In this document: piece after piece, positions 1 through 11,895 of the stretch | How the letters are laid out: every line of letters starts with the position of its first letter | Position numbering within the stretch: position 1 is the first letter of the stretch | NCBI GenBank assembly: GCA_014607495.2 | Contig: CP053156.1 | Coordinates: forward strand, 10,478,001 to 10,542,000 | DNA length: 64,000 nt | Direction: 5' to 3' | Source of the DNA: Carposina sasakii | Lineage: Eukaryota; Arthropoda; Insecta; Lepidoptera; Carposinidae | Notes under the pieces: model-generated | Databases searched by the model: none | What the model saw: only the letters and a program-made list of their open reading frames with translations | What the model was told of the DNA's origin: nothing | Program-made: the position numbers and the translations under genes

Positions 1-1135
1 ATACCGAATATTAGTATTTCCATGCTACCCCGCCAGAGTGCTGAAAAGGGTGATGAAGCTAATGATAAATTTCAATCCTTTGTAAAATGTACGTGATACA
101 AAAGCGAGCATAATTTGAAAGAGAACATTAACTTCAATTGTGTGGAAAATTTGACGCCATTGTATTATGCTGTGTTACGTGGGAAATGAAAAATGAAGTG
201 AGGTCAGACAGAAAAATCATGTCATTTTTGACTATTTTAAGAACATTAATATGTGGCTACTCTACTTATACTTGAAATATGTGGCTACTCACACCTCTTT
301 CGCTTGATACTTATACTTGAAACTTTATGAAATATAGGAAAGAGTTTTTTTTTCAGAGAGATACTTTACTATACTATAGTCTAAATATAGAAAGATTAAT
401 TGAACGTTTTATCCGAGGAAATTATGTTAGTCCAAGAAAAATTACAAGTGCTTATTAAATACAAACAAACGGTCACCTAATCAACGAAAGTTTCTATAAT
501 TTACTAGAAACTAGTTTATAATAATGGATTATCTAGATTATGACAACACAATATGTAAGAGAGATGTAAGAAATTAATCCCAGATTTCAGTATAACTACA
601 GACTAGATCATAATATACCGTCATGCGTTTATATTATTTCAATCAAAAAATATTATTCTAAAGAATAATGCCCGTATTCTTAGTGTTAAGTTTTTTGGGC
701 ACTCGAATAGTACTTGGTAGTACTTTATTTACTTTGAATTACAAGTTATTTTTAAATGCTGGAGTGTTTTCGAAGTTCGTGTAAACCATTCATGATATAG
801 CTGGTACCAAAGACTTGATACAACATTAAGCCGCAAAGCCGTGTCTAAATGTTCTAGATTATATTTAACGCGTGGTTTCTAGATAATTACAAAAACCTAA
901 TGCCTTACCAAGCCTGCACAATGGGATGAGGTAATGCAGGTTACTCACGATCGTGAGCTGAGTTAGATTAAGCCCGGTCGTGACATTACACTGATGTAAT
1001 TGCAGCTGCGATTAGAGATCTCTATTTGAAATATTTATTTGCTGTTGAGAAATACATGCAATTGATGTTTCGGTCCGATACAATGACGAATGATATGTTC
1101 TATTCCCATTGGGGGCATAGTTTAAGTCGATAAAT
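1..1135. other. AT-rich DNA, no gene seen
   Basis: No open frame with coding character, no RNA gene and no clear repeat structure was seen in this stretch. Confidence 0.5.
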
Positions 1136-1447
1136 TAATAAATAAATAATAATAAATATTCACACACTTCATATAGATTCAGTTGCATTAGGCGTTCTAA
1201 ATAAATAAAAAATATTCGCACACTTTACAACACATTAACCTAGACCCACCCTAGATCCCTAAGGTCTTGTGTCGTGGGTACTAAGCAACGGTATATAAAT
1301 ACCTACATAGATGAGTATATAAATACCTACATAGATGAGTATAGAAACATCCATGACTCGCCAACAAAAATGGTTGCACCTGCCGGGATTCGAACCCAGG
1401 AACAATGGCGCGACGGGTCACCATCAACTACAATAATCCGTCGTCTA
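1136..1447 (-). mobile_element. tRNA-derived SINE copy 1
   Basis: Read on the minus strand it begins with a degraded tRNA-like head: an RNA polymerase III B-box-like GGGTTCGAATCC near 1388-1400 and a weak A box near 1425-1435. The body is shared with the copies at 27003 and 52512 (the 'catggatgtttctata' block and the 'cacgacacaagacctta' block, here reverse complemented). A roughly 24-bp piece around 1300-1345 is duplicated in tandem. The short + strand frame here is SINE sequence, not a gene. Confidence 0.75.
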
Positions 1448-1798
1448 CGTCAAAATTGGTTAATCTTATCATATTATAATTAAAGACTGGTGACTAATAT
1501 GTAATATTGATTCGACATTCCGATACTCTGCCTTGTTATTATTAAGATATTAAATAAATTATATATAGACACTAAATTAATGCAGATATTTAGTTTTGTT
1601 ATACATAAAAGCCTTATACAACTTTAATAAGCATACTAAAGATGATGTGCATAATTTTCAAAAGGTTTTATGCTGCGTACTGCATTTATATTTTAATTTT
1701 CATATTCTAGTTCCATATTAACATAATAATAATGTAGCCATGAAGCCTTCATAGCTACAGCAAACACTACATCATTATATCAGGCTAGGACCAATTTA

Positions 1799-2760
1799 TT
1801 ACCCGACTGCGCGACGCAAAGGAGTGGTATTGTGTTTAAACAGCCTATGTATGTATGTATGTTTCTTTGAAGCACTACACAGACCAAACGCCTCGGCCGA
1901 TTTTTATGATTAATACGTCAATCGATTCCTCTTACTTCGGGGAGTGTCACTAAAGACATGACGTTAGTGAAAATCCAATATGGCGACTACTAGACGCCAT
2001 TTTGTGAAAATGAAAAAAATTAAAGTCGACAAACCATATCGAGTAGGATATCGTTGAATAGGTATTTAAAATTCATTATTAGGTTTCTCTCAACATTTTT
2101 TGATTCGACCAACCGTTTAGGATCTATATCGATTGAAACTTGCGTAAAAACCATTCTCACATATAAGTTTTTAGACAGCAGCAAGACGAAAACTTCTTGC
2201 TGCCGAGCATGTTGAGCATGTTTCTTGAAGCGTACCTATTAGTAGCTAGGTACTCATAACAAAAAAGTATAAAATAAAAAAAACATAATTTAAAAAATCC
2301 AAAAACCCGACTGCTTAAAAAAGAACCAAATAATGATGTACATAATAAAAAAAACTGAAAAGAAAAAAACAAGCACTTAGATGTCCGGTGGTCTAGAATT
2401 CTATAATATGGAATGAATACTACACAGTCGGGACATCCGACAGCCAAGCTAATATTTCAATGGATCCTGGCTGTTCAGTTGTTATGTTACCATCATTAGA
2501 AATTTTTTATGTTCTTCAATAGTATTCATTCCATAATAATATTATAGAATTGTAGACCACCGGACATCTAAGTGCTTGTTTTTTTTTCTGTTTTTTTATT
2601 ATGTATATTATTTGGTTCTTTTTTAAGCAGTTGGGTTTTGGATTTTTTAAATTATGTTTTTTTTACGCAAGTAATTAGTTGCCTAATACTGTTTGGGACA
2701 TTTTATTGCCATAGCCATATAATTATGGCTAGATATGCTTACTCCATTTTTAGTCTTCCT
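1799..2760. mobile_element. Composite inverted-repeat element, copy 1
   Basis: Starts with ACCCGACTGCGCGAC and is matched in reverse complement by 7345-8064. Its right part is itself a large inverted repeat: the arm at about 2278-2405 (AAAAACCCGACTGCTTAAAA ... GTCCGGTGGTCTA) is complementary to 2520-2645. The small open frames at 2157-2447 and 2572-2763 lie in these arms and translate to low-complexity Phe/Leu-rich peptides, so I treat them as non-coding. Class not recognised; a non-autonomous DNA element is likely. Confidence 0.65.
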
Positions 2761-4335
2761 TAAATAAGATTTAGGTTTTTAGTAGACACTACAAGCTTAG
2801 GATTTTGCTCTCAATAATAATAATAAAAAACTAATATTTAGGCTCTGCTCTGTTTTGAACATAAATCAGAACTTCTGAAACCGATTTTGAGATTTTTCTC
2901 CTTATTCTAAGACCACTCATCACTAAATCTAAAAAATCTGAGTTCGTTGGAGTCATTTATGAACGAGAAATGTATATGTATATTATTCAGATACAATAAC
3001 AGTAACATTATTATAAAAATCTCTATATTTCAATGGCATTATACACACGCATTAACAAATCTCCATAAACATTGAAGGCAAGCTTACTCGTGCAGCTGAA
3101 AAACTAAGCTCAAAAGCCGCTGGATTTTACATAACGTCCTCGCTCGTAAAGAGGTTTTATGGGCAATGAATCGCGCTTTCCTTATCAAAGTTTTATCGAA
3201 GTTACCCGGCAGTAGACGACGAGCAACAGTTATATTAATGTTTCAAAGGAACCATGTGAAAGGATGTAGAGCTTGAACGGTATGGTTTGGTATTTTTATG
3301 TAGATAAAAATGAGAATTTAATATAATATTATGACTGGTAAGGAAAAGATGGATTGGTGAATTTTTCCTTTTTGTGACAAAATTTTTGAGGATTTTATTA
3401 CGTAGGTATTTCTTGAATTATCCAGAACAAACTCCATAATTACGGGATTACGATTTTAAGTCTTCGACGGCCATATTTACTGCCCTAATATATAAAAGGA
3501 AGGAAGACTTCCGCTCATATGTATCTCATGTGTAACAATGAAAGTGTTGCAGTTTATGTTGATGCTGGATATTGTCGGTAGCTCAATGCTGGAACATTAT
3601 GGCCCATTTAGAAGCAACTGTAACATAGTAGCTTTGTAAATTGAGATAATGCTGCGTCGTAGTATAATAACCATTATAATTATATTAAAGCAAAAGCTTA
3701 CTTATACACTAATCATAAAAACTACTTGACTAGAAGATGAAGATAGGAAGATAGATTAGGCTAGGAGACTTTTGCTAAATCGAAATAACGAGAGTTCTTT
3801 AGTTATCGTAGGTATGCAAAGTCGTGGGTTTTCGCTAGTTTTATTATATATTATAGGTACGCATAATAATATTTCCAACTGTTGTTTGCAAGTGCTCAAC
3901 ACCAGTAAATCTTTGTTTTAACTTAACGGTATATCACAGATTGCGCCGTAAATAAAAACGAAAATTCCTGAAAATATCTGCTGTGCTTTTATATTCGTTT
4001 GCTTTCCAAGTCTAGATTAATGGAGGAGTTATATAAATAAAGTATTTTAAGTTTAGTTATTCAACTATGGTAAAAAAAAGCTGGGAAATAAATACTAACT
4101 GTATTAATAGAACCTTGCAACAGAATGAAGTTGGCCGTTATCATGAGAAGACTTTTTGCTCACCGTTCCTTCTACTTTCGATATAACGTTCACTTTTTCT
4201 AATAAAACCTTTTCATATCGCCTACAACCTACCAATGAGCTATCTAGAATATATAGCTATATTTATAAAATTTAAAGTTGCAGTTTAAAGTTAAGTTTAT
4301 GCGCGATTTAAAGTTAAGTAGATCATCCCATCAGT
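2761..4335. other. No gene seen
   Basis: AT-rich DNA without a supported gene, RNA or repeat structure. Confidence 0.45.
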
Positions 4336-4441
4336 TCAGCTTATTCTACTGCTGGACTTAGACCTTCCCCAGAGTACGCTACAAGGCTTGATCACCCGTT
4401 TTCGCCATCCAGTCACTACCAGCCGCCCTGAAATCATCGTT
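4336..4441 (-). mobile_element. Non-LTR retrotransposon 3' relic (RTE-like)
   Basis: Minus-strand translation resembles the very C-terminal end of the retrotransposon protein also found at 53701-54075 and 36437-36600 (AGSDWMAKTGD motif, then the 'cagtccactgctggac' type 3' end). Heavily decayed with stops. Confidence 0.7.
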
Positions 4442-6321
4442 TCATTAGCGGTATCTATTAGTGAAATAAGTATATCTATATGAACTTTATCTATGTTCCT
4501 AGTATCGAAAATCGATCCAACCGAGCCTACTATCAGTCAAGGTCGTAGCGCCTTTTCAGGACCCTAAAGGAGATAAAACGACTAAAATATAGAAAATTTT
4601 AGTTGTGTAGAAATGTGTATTACATTGTAAGTAGGAAAGTAGCGTCTAACTGTACCTACCTACGTTTAATTTTTTTTAATAGCGACAAAGATTAAACTAA
4701 GTTAGGAACTATTCGAGAAAGTTAGGTAAAGGTACTTTTCTCCCAGGAAACTATTATATTACATACATATAATCACGCCTTTATCCCTTATGGGGTCGAG
4801 TGTTTTTCTATACATTTTGTCTGTTCTGGCGTTACGCGACCGCTAATACGCGACGCATGTTCCGTCTGATATGAACCGACCCTAATAGCCCCAAGTCTAA
4901 TCTCCTTTTATGGTAAAACCGAAAATACTGCACTTTACCCGTCCTACCAAGTTTTACAGCCGCAATCCTTAGGGCGATGGTATACGAAATTTCTTATGAT
5001 GAAAAAACAATCTAGTAAAATGAAAGAGATGAGATGAATGAGAGAAATTATTGTTTACTTAATAATGTAGATCAGTGTTGTATTTCGTCAAAAATTATTC
5101 CATGCAAATAAAAATGTTAGTTACTTTAGTAATAATTTTATAAGTTATATTTTACTTATAAAATTATATACATTGCTACCACGGTTATCTTAAAAAAAAA
5201 TTAAACCTGAATTTGATTCTGAATATGCTACGAGTCTTCGTTAAACAGCAGAGCAGCAATATTGTGATATATACGAGTATTATCTAGAGTAATTTCTATT
5301 CTAGATTTATGTTATTATGATTAGTAGGGATCAGCAGAGTATGTAGGATCACAGTTCTTTGTTGGTTAGGAAGTTTATAAAAGTTAAATGAAAATGTTAA
5401 TCCGTCATAATAATAAAGACTTTAGAAGATACATTTAATATTCTCACAGTAAACCGGTCAACTGTATGTTCAAATCAGAGTGCATTGATATATGAATACC
5501 AACATTACGAATGCAAAAGCTTGCTTGAAGTGTTGGTAGCAAGTCGTATGCGGTCACCCTTACGTAAACTTTCGTATGTAAATATATGCAGAGTTCTGCT
5601 AGGTTGTATCTACATTTCACTAACATGCTGGCTGCGCAAAGTTTTATAATTTGTTATATTATCTTTTCATATGTAGAAACAACTTTTCTCATTTATATAC
5701 CTACCGTAAGTACCTACTAGTGGCCTGTGGAAGCTTCTTTCGTTGAAGCCAGTGGTAGAATCATTTACCTTGTGATTAATCAAACACATAGTTACATTTC
5801 ATAGAAAACGGTTGAACCCTTAGTTAAGTCATTTTCCGACTTTTAGGCCCACTGTCTTATAGCCAATGCTAAATCGAGATTTAAGTTAACAGGTTCCCTA
5901 AATGCCTATCCCATTTAAAATAGACATTTCATTCAATAATAACCAGGGTTTTTTTTCCTCCTCTTTCCTCTATCTTGCTATGCTACGTCCAGTAGAAATA
6001 AATAAACAGAATACCCTCCAAATTAGTTCATATTATGATTCATGAATTTGTCAGAGTTGGTACGAAAAGTGTAATGCGAATCAAAGTTTTGTAATGTATA
6101 AAGGATAATAAATAAATACGATATATTGGACAGGAATGCATTTTCCATCTAGCCAAAATATTTACACCTTCCTTTTCTGTTTCGAGACCGTTCAATATTA
6201 ATTTGTTTTCGAGACCGAACTGAGGCATTTTATTATAATCTAATTAATTCATACTGGTTATCCAGTAACAATACATAGACAATTTATTTAGTACTGGTGA
6301 CACGTAACATAAACTTGTAGA
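4442..6321. other. No gene seen
   Basis: Short random open frames only (5444-5626 and 6040-6228, minus strand). Neither has coding character. Confidence 0.45.
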
Positions 6322-6690
6322 TACAGGATGTTTTTTCGTTGCCACCCTTAACGAAGGGTACGTACTCTATACATCAAATAAAATAAGTTTATGCCAAAAA
6401 AATGGTGGGAAACGATGTAATTTTTTAAAAATTACTAGCGAAATTTATAGTGTCCAGTGTTTATGCTAGTTTTTTCATAGACAGATATTAATTATTTCTC
6501 GTGAAAAAATCTTGCTAAACGCGTCAATGTGCATTTATGCAGAAAAACGCAGTTTATTTACTCAACTTTGGACCCTAATATTTTGGAAACCAGACACTTC
6601 CCAAGTATGCTTCCATGGATAAAAATGATCGTAATGATGAGGAGATTCCGTAGTTTTCGGGAACGTTGACGACCAAAAATCATCCTGTAT
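6322..6690 (+). mobile_element. MITE family A copy 1
   Basis: About 370 bp, bounded by ACAGGATGTTTTTT on the left and CATCCTGTA on the right (short terminal inverted repeats). Internal blocks 'ggtacgtactctatacatc' and 'gatgatgaggagattccgta' are shared with the copies at 18815, 31672, 32361 and 38215. It has no coding capacity, so it must have been mobilised by an enzyme encoded elsewhere. Confidence 0.8.
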
Positions 6691-7344
6691 ATCTAGTGAT
6701 TAGTTTAGTGTTAGATTAGTTTGTACACAGTTCGTGTAATTCCAATCATGTTTATTAGGTATCGAACATAATGATTATGCTAATATCAGGTCAGTTGATC
6801 AATACATAAGCAAACTAATTACTGATACTTGTACAGGGTGTTAGTGGCAGTGAAAACCTTCCAATTTCAAGTTAGCAGAAAATAATAATAAAAAACATAA
6901 TACGCCAATAAATCAAGGCTTGAATCTGACGTCCGTCAAGACGAACCAATTACGAGCCGGCTCCAATAAAGCGTATTTCCTGTGGAAGCTTTGTTATTTT
7001 ATAGGTACAGACATGTACACAAGGTTTACGTAACAAAAAAGAAATTCAATTACCGTTGCTGATTAATATATCAGATATTTGACTAGTAACGTTTCGTTTC
7101 GTAGCAAATTGGTTTGCTTAACTTTAATTATGATTTTAATTATTCTGCAATTTGAGTCAAAAAGGTCATTTTGTAAGGATACATAAGTTTTATTACGAAT
7201 GTGTGTTAAACACATGATAGAGTATGTATGTATTGCTTTTTCTATTAGCATTTTGCACTCGTTCTCCATATAAACTTTAACAGTATTTTTCATGCTCCTC
7301 CGTATGCGTATTTTTTTGTACAAAGCTTTGTCTTACTTATTCAA

Positions 7345-8064
7345 AATAAAAAAACATAATTTAAAAAATCAAAAAACCCGACTGCTTAAAAAAGAACCAT
7401 TATATAATAAAAAAAAAACTGAAAAGAAAAATAAAACAAGTACTTAGATGTCCGGTGGTCTAGAATTCTATAATATTATTATGGAATAAATACTATTGAA
7501 GAACATAAAATATTTTCTAATGATCGTAACATAACAACTGAATAGCCAGGATCCATTGAAATATTAAATTATGTTTTTTTATTTAAGCAGTCGGGTTTTT
7601 GAATTTTTTAAATTATGTTTTTTTATTTTATACTTTTTTGTTATGAGTACCTAGCTACTAATAGATACGCTTCAAGAAACATGCTCAACCTGCTCGGCAG
7701 CAAGAAGTATGGTTGTTATGCAACTTTCAATCGATATAAATCCTAAACAGTTAGTCAAATCGAAAAATGTTGAGAGAAACTTAAAAATGATTATGATTCA
7801 ACGATACCCCACTCGATATGGTTTGTCGACTTTAATTTTTTTCATTTTCACAAAATGGCGTCCAGTAGTCGCCATATTGGATTTTCACTAACGTCATGTC
7901 TTTAGTGACACTCCTCGGAGTAAGAGGAATTGATTGACATATTAATCATAAAAATCGGCCGAGGCGTTTGGTCTGTGTAGTGCTTCAAAGGAACATAAAT
8001 ACATACATACATACATAGGCTGTTAAACACAATACCACTCCTTTGTGTCGCGTAGTCGGGTAAA
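7345..8064. mobile_element. Composite inverted-repeat element, copy 2 (inverted)
   Basis: Reverse-complement counterpart of 1799-2450, ending in GTCGCGTAGTCGGGT. It contains the same 'aaacccgactgcttaaaa' arm, the 'ccggtggtctagaattcta' block and the (CATA)n tract near 8000. The + strand frame at 7709-7891 lies inside the repeat and is not a gene. Confidence 0.65.
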
Positions 8065-8747
8065 AAAAGTTAACTTGTGGTATCGTCTGTACTTCAGAAT
8101 CTGGTACAGATGGGAATAGGGACGCGGTTGAAGAATGAAATTGGATTTATATTGACACTGTAGAATATGGATAGCAAACTGAGTATAGATATATCATGGG
8201 TATTATTTAAATAACTACTTATGTATTAAACTTATAACAGCACAAATACCTACTTTTCTAATTCCAAAATATATACTTATACTAAATGAAGTTTATTTCT
8301 TATTAGATTTTTAGTCATATTTGATATCCATGGGTGCGCCAAAGTTCACCTAAAATTTCTACTCCGATAATTGGTAGTACTTTTCTTCCTAACATTTTTC
8401 ATCCTATTAATCCCAATTCCTAACTGCTTCTCTTTCTAATGTTCATAATTCCGAATCATTCAATTTCATAATGTCAGTAGCAATAAACATCTATTATACT
8501 ATTTTTTGTTTTCCTATATTTTCTCAACATAACCGTCTTTTACATTATTATTAAGTCATATTTTTTTATTTGTGCGGGGGAGAGTCGGCGAGTGCCAGAA
8601 GCCACTTCAGGCGTTTCTCACATTAATATACACATCACTTTCGACACAGAACAAACACAAATGTTAAAAATAACAATCATAAAAGCAATAAATGTCATAA
8701 TCTGCCCGTTCACTTATAATTTTTATTACACTGGTTAAATGATTATT
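8065..8747. other. No gene seen
   Basis: AT-rich, no supported feature. Confidence 0.4.
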
Positions 8748-8839
8748 AACCGACTTCAAAAAGAGAGGTTATCAATTCGTCTGTATGTTTTTTAACCGAC
8801 TTCAAAAAGAGAGGTTATCAATTCGTCTGTATGTTTTTT
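8748..8839. repeat. 46-bp tandem repeat at element end
   Basis: The unit starting AACCGACTTCAAAAAGAGAG occurs twice in direct succession, at 8748 and 8794, then runs into a T-rich tract. The first bases AACCGACTTC are the reverse complement of GAAGTCGGTT at the far end (10395-10406 and 11865-11875), so this is probably the left terminus of the composite element that follows. Confidence 0.75.
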
Positions 8840-8857
8840 TTTTTATTTTTATTTTTA

Positions 8858-10435
8858 TTTTTTTTTTTTTTTATGTGTGTTACCTCAGAACTCCGTCATT
8901 TATGAACCGATTTCAATTTTTTTTTATAGTTGGTCATGGTATACTTCCAGGTTGGTCCCATATTCACCATATCAGGATCTGATGATGGGATCTTGGAGAA
9001 ATCGAGGGCAATCCTCGAATATTGTAGGCACATGTAGTCTGTTTTTATACTTTTACTGAGCGTTTTGGTCACCTACATATAAAACATAACATCTGATGAT
9101 GGAATCTCTAAGGAATCTAGGGATATCCTCAAATATAAAAGGCACGAGTAGTCCGTTTTTAGATTTTTATAGAGAATTTTGGTCAGCTACACATAATATA
9201 AAGGAAACGAGGGTCTGATGATGGAGCCGCCGAAAAACAGATAGTGGAACTTTTTAGTAACAAAATCCCCCTATGGCAGGGGGGGCCTACGTCCAGTAAT
9301 GGACTGCAATAGGCTTATGAAGATGAAGATAATTGTGTTAAGTCATGAAATTATATGTTGCGTTAAGCCGTGTCCGAAGTAAGATGGTTATAGAGAAAGA
9401 GGTAGAAATGAGAATAACGAGATGACGGATAATAGGGATGAATGAAAAAAGAGTACCTACATATTGCACCGACCCCAAATGATTGGGAACAGGGCAGGAA
9501 GAAGGAGTGTAATTATATGTTGCTCAAATAAGTGTGTACATGGCTGTTGTGCTGCCAAATCTCTTATATTCCTCCGAGGCGTGGTGCATGTACCGTCGCC
9601 ACATACGCACTCTGGATCGATTCCACCTCAAGTGCCTCCGATCCATCATGAGAATCAGATGGTCCAACCGAGTGCGTAATACCGAAGTATTGCGAAGAGC
9701 CAATGTAAGTGGCATTGAGGCCTACTTAATGCGTCGGCAGCTTCGGTGGTGCGGTCATGTGTCTCGTATGGCGGAGGTGAGATTGGCTAAGCGCATCTTC
9801 TTTTCTGAACTGGAGGAGGGCAAGCGGAAACGCGGCGGGCAACTCCTCAGAGACAAAAATGTTCAGAAAAGACATATGAAGAGATGCAATATAGATCCAT
9901 CTAAATGGGAAGTTTTGTCAGCACAACGACCAGAGTGGCGCAGGACGGTGATAAAGCAAGTACACGAGTTCGAGGAGCAGCGTCAAGCTGACCTTGACGC
10001 TAAACGTGATGAACTAAAGACTCGTCCTCCTGCTGCCATTATCTATAATACAATAATGGCGCACTAACCTGTCCTCTGTGTGCGCGGGCGTTCAGGGCGA
10101 AGATTGGCTATGTAAATGTAAGCCATCTCCGAGCGCATGAACGCCAACTTAAGAGTAGAAGTGGTCGCCATGACCGAAATTGGTCGGAGGTCATCATTAT
10201 CATCATAATCATCATATTGTCAGACGTAAAGTTTCGAAGCCTAGTCCTTTTTCTCTTTTGTCATGTGGCCTATTTTATATAAAAATTATATAAATCTGAC
10301 AATATTATGCCTCCTAAACTTCGTACACGGCTTAACGCAATATATATTTGCCCTTTAGTTAAATTTTACTTTAGTAAGCTCGAGTTTTGGGAGGAAGTCG
10401 GTTTTTCGTTTTAAAAAAATTATTTTTATTTTTAT
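8858..10435 (+). mobile_element. Retroelement-bearing cassette, tandem unit 1
   Basis: First of two head-to-tail units of about 1.58 kb. It opens with a T/A-rich tract and 'gtgtgttacctcagaactcc' and closes with GGAAGTCGGTTTTTCG. Inside, a 21-bp inverted repeat with one mismatch (GCGTTAAGCCGTGTCCGAAGT at about 9361; ACTTCGTACACGGCTTAACGC at about 10320) brackets the reverse-transcriptase fragment. The whole unit is repeated at 10440-11890 with small deletions. Confidence 0.8.
9534..10067 (+). pseudogene. Non-LTR retrotransposon RT, C-terminal fragment (unit 1)
   Basis: An open frame of about 177 codons without an ATG start or an upstream RT core. It matches the C-terminal tail typical of non-LTR retrotransposon polyproteins: an ExW-type '[19 protein letters not shown]' stretch, '[10 protein letters not shown]', then '[11 protein letters not shown]' and a basic 'EGKRKRGGQ' segment. 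The catalytic YxDD part of a reverse transcriptase is absent, so it cannot be functional. It ends at a TAA at 10065-10067, followed at about 10190 by a TCATCATTATCATCA-rich tail typical of these elements. The near-identical fragment at 11118-11528 shows that the relic was copied together with its flanks. The exact clade (RTE or CR1-like) is uncertain. Confidence 0.8.
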
Positions 10436-10439
10436 TATT

Positions 10440-11890
10440 TTTATTTTTTTTATTTTTTATGTGTGTTACCTCAGAACTCCGTCATTTATGAACCGATTTC
10501 AATTTTTTTTTATAGTTGGTCATGGTATACTTCCAGGTTGGTCCCATATTCACCATATCAGGATCTGATGATGGGATCTTGGAGAAATCGAGGGCAATCC
10601 TCGAATATTGTAGGCACATGTAGTCTGTTTTTATACTTTTACTGAGCGTTTTGATCACCTACATATAAAACATAACATCTGATGATGGAATCTCTAAGGA
10701 ATCTAGGGATATCCTCAAATATAAAAGGCACGAGTAGTCCGTTTTTAGATTTTTATAGAGAATTTTGGTCAGCTACACATAATATAAAGGAAACGAGGGT
10801 CTGATGATGGAGCCGCCGAAAAACAGATAGTGGAACTTTTTAGTAACAAAATCCCCCTATGGCAGGGGGTGGCCTACGTCCAGTAATGGACTGCAATAGG
10901 CTTATGAAGATGAAGATAATTGTGTTAAGTCATTAAATTATATGTTGCGTTAAGCCGTGTCCGAAGTAAGATGGTTATAGAGGAAGAGGTAGACATGATG
11001 ACGAGATGACGGATAATAGGGATGAATGAAAAAAGAGTACCTACATATTGCACCGACCCCAAATGATTGGGAACAGGGTAGGAAGAAGGAGTGTAATTAT
11101 ATGTTGCTTAAATAAGTGTGTACATGGCTGTTGTACATTCCTCCGAGGCGTGGTGCATGTACCGTCACCACATACGCACTCTGGATCGATTCCACCTCAA
11201 GTGCCTCCGATCCATCATGAGAATCAGATGGTTCAACCGAGTGCGTAATACCGAAGTATTGCGAAGAGCCAATGTAAGTGCCATTGAGGCCTACTTAATG
11301 CGTCGGCAGCTTCGGTGGTGCGGTCATGTGTCTCGTATGGCGGAGGACAGATTGGCTAAGAGCATCTTCTTTTCTGAACTAGCACAACGACCAGAGTGGC
11401 GCAGGACGGTGATAAAGCAAGTACACGAGTTCAAAGAGCAGCGTCAAGCTGACCTTGACGCTAAACGTGATGAACTAAAGACTCGTCCTCCTGCTGCCAT
11501 TATCTATAATACAATAATGGCGCACTAACCTGTCCTCTGTGTGCGCGGGCGTTCAGGGCGAAGATTGGCTATGTAAATGTAAGACATCTCCGAGCGCATG
11601 AATGCCAACTTAGTAATATCTAGGAGTAGAAGTGGTCGCCATGACCGAAATTGGTTGGAGGTCATCATTATCATCATAATCATCATATTGTCAGACGTAA
11701 AGTTTCGAAGCCTAGTCCTTTTTCTCTTTTGTCATGTGGCCTATTTTATATAAAAATTATATAAATCTGACAATATTATGCCTCCTAAACTTCGTACACG
11801 GCTTAACGCAATATATATTTGCCCTTTAGTTAAATTTTACTTTAGTAAGCTCGAGTTTTGGGAGGAAGTCGGTTTTTCGTTTAAAAAAAA
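10440..11890 (+). mobile_element. Retroelement-bearing cassette, tandem unit 2
   Basis: Second head-to-tail copy of 8858-10435. Offset is about 1585 bp in the left part, falling to about 1461 bp after an internal deletion. The same inverted-repeat pair recurs (about 10946 and 11790), as does the closing GGAAGTCGGTTTTTCG. Confidence 0.8.
11118..11528 (+). pseudogene. Non-LTR retrotransposon RT, C-terminal fragment (unit 2)
   Basis: Second copy of the 9534-10067 fragment. It lacks a short block after 'MYMAVV' and about 120 bp between 'FFSEL' and 'AQRPEWRR'; both losses keep the frame. Same C-terminal RT-tail motifs, no catalytic core. Non-functional relic. Confidence 0.8.
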
Positions 11891-11895
11891 TTATT

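Noticed and set aside
2157..2763. Open frames of 96 (minus) and 63 (plus) codons with hydrophobic, Phe-rich translation
   Set aside because: They are T/A-rich arms of an inverted repeat; the similar translations reflect the palindrome, not a membrane protein family.
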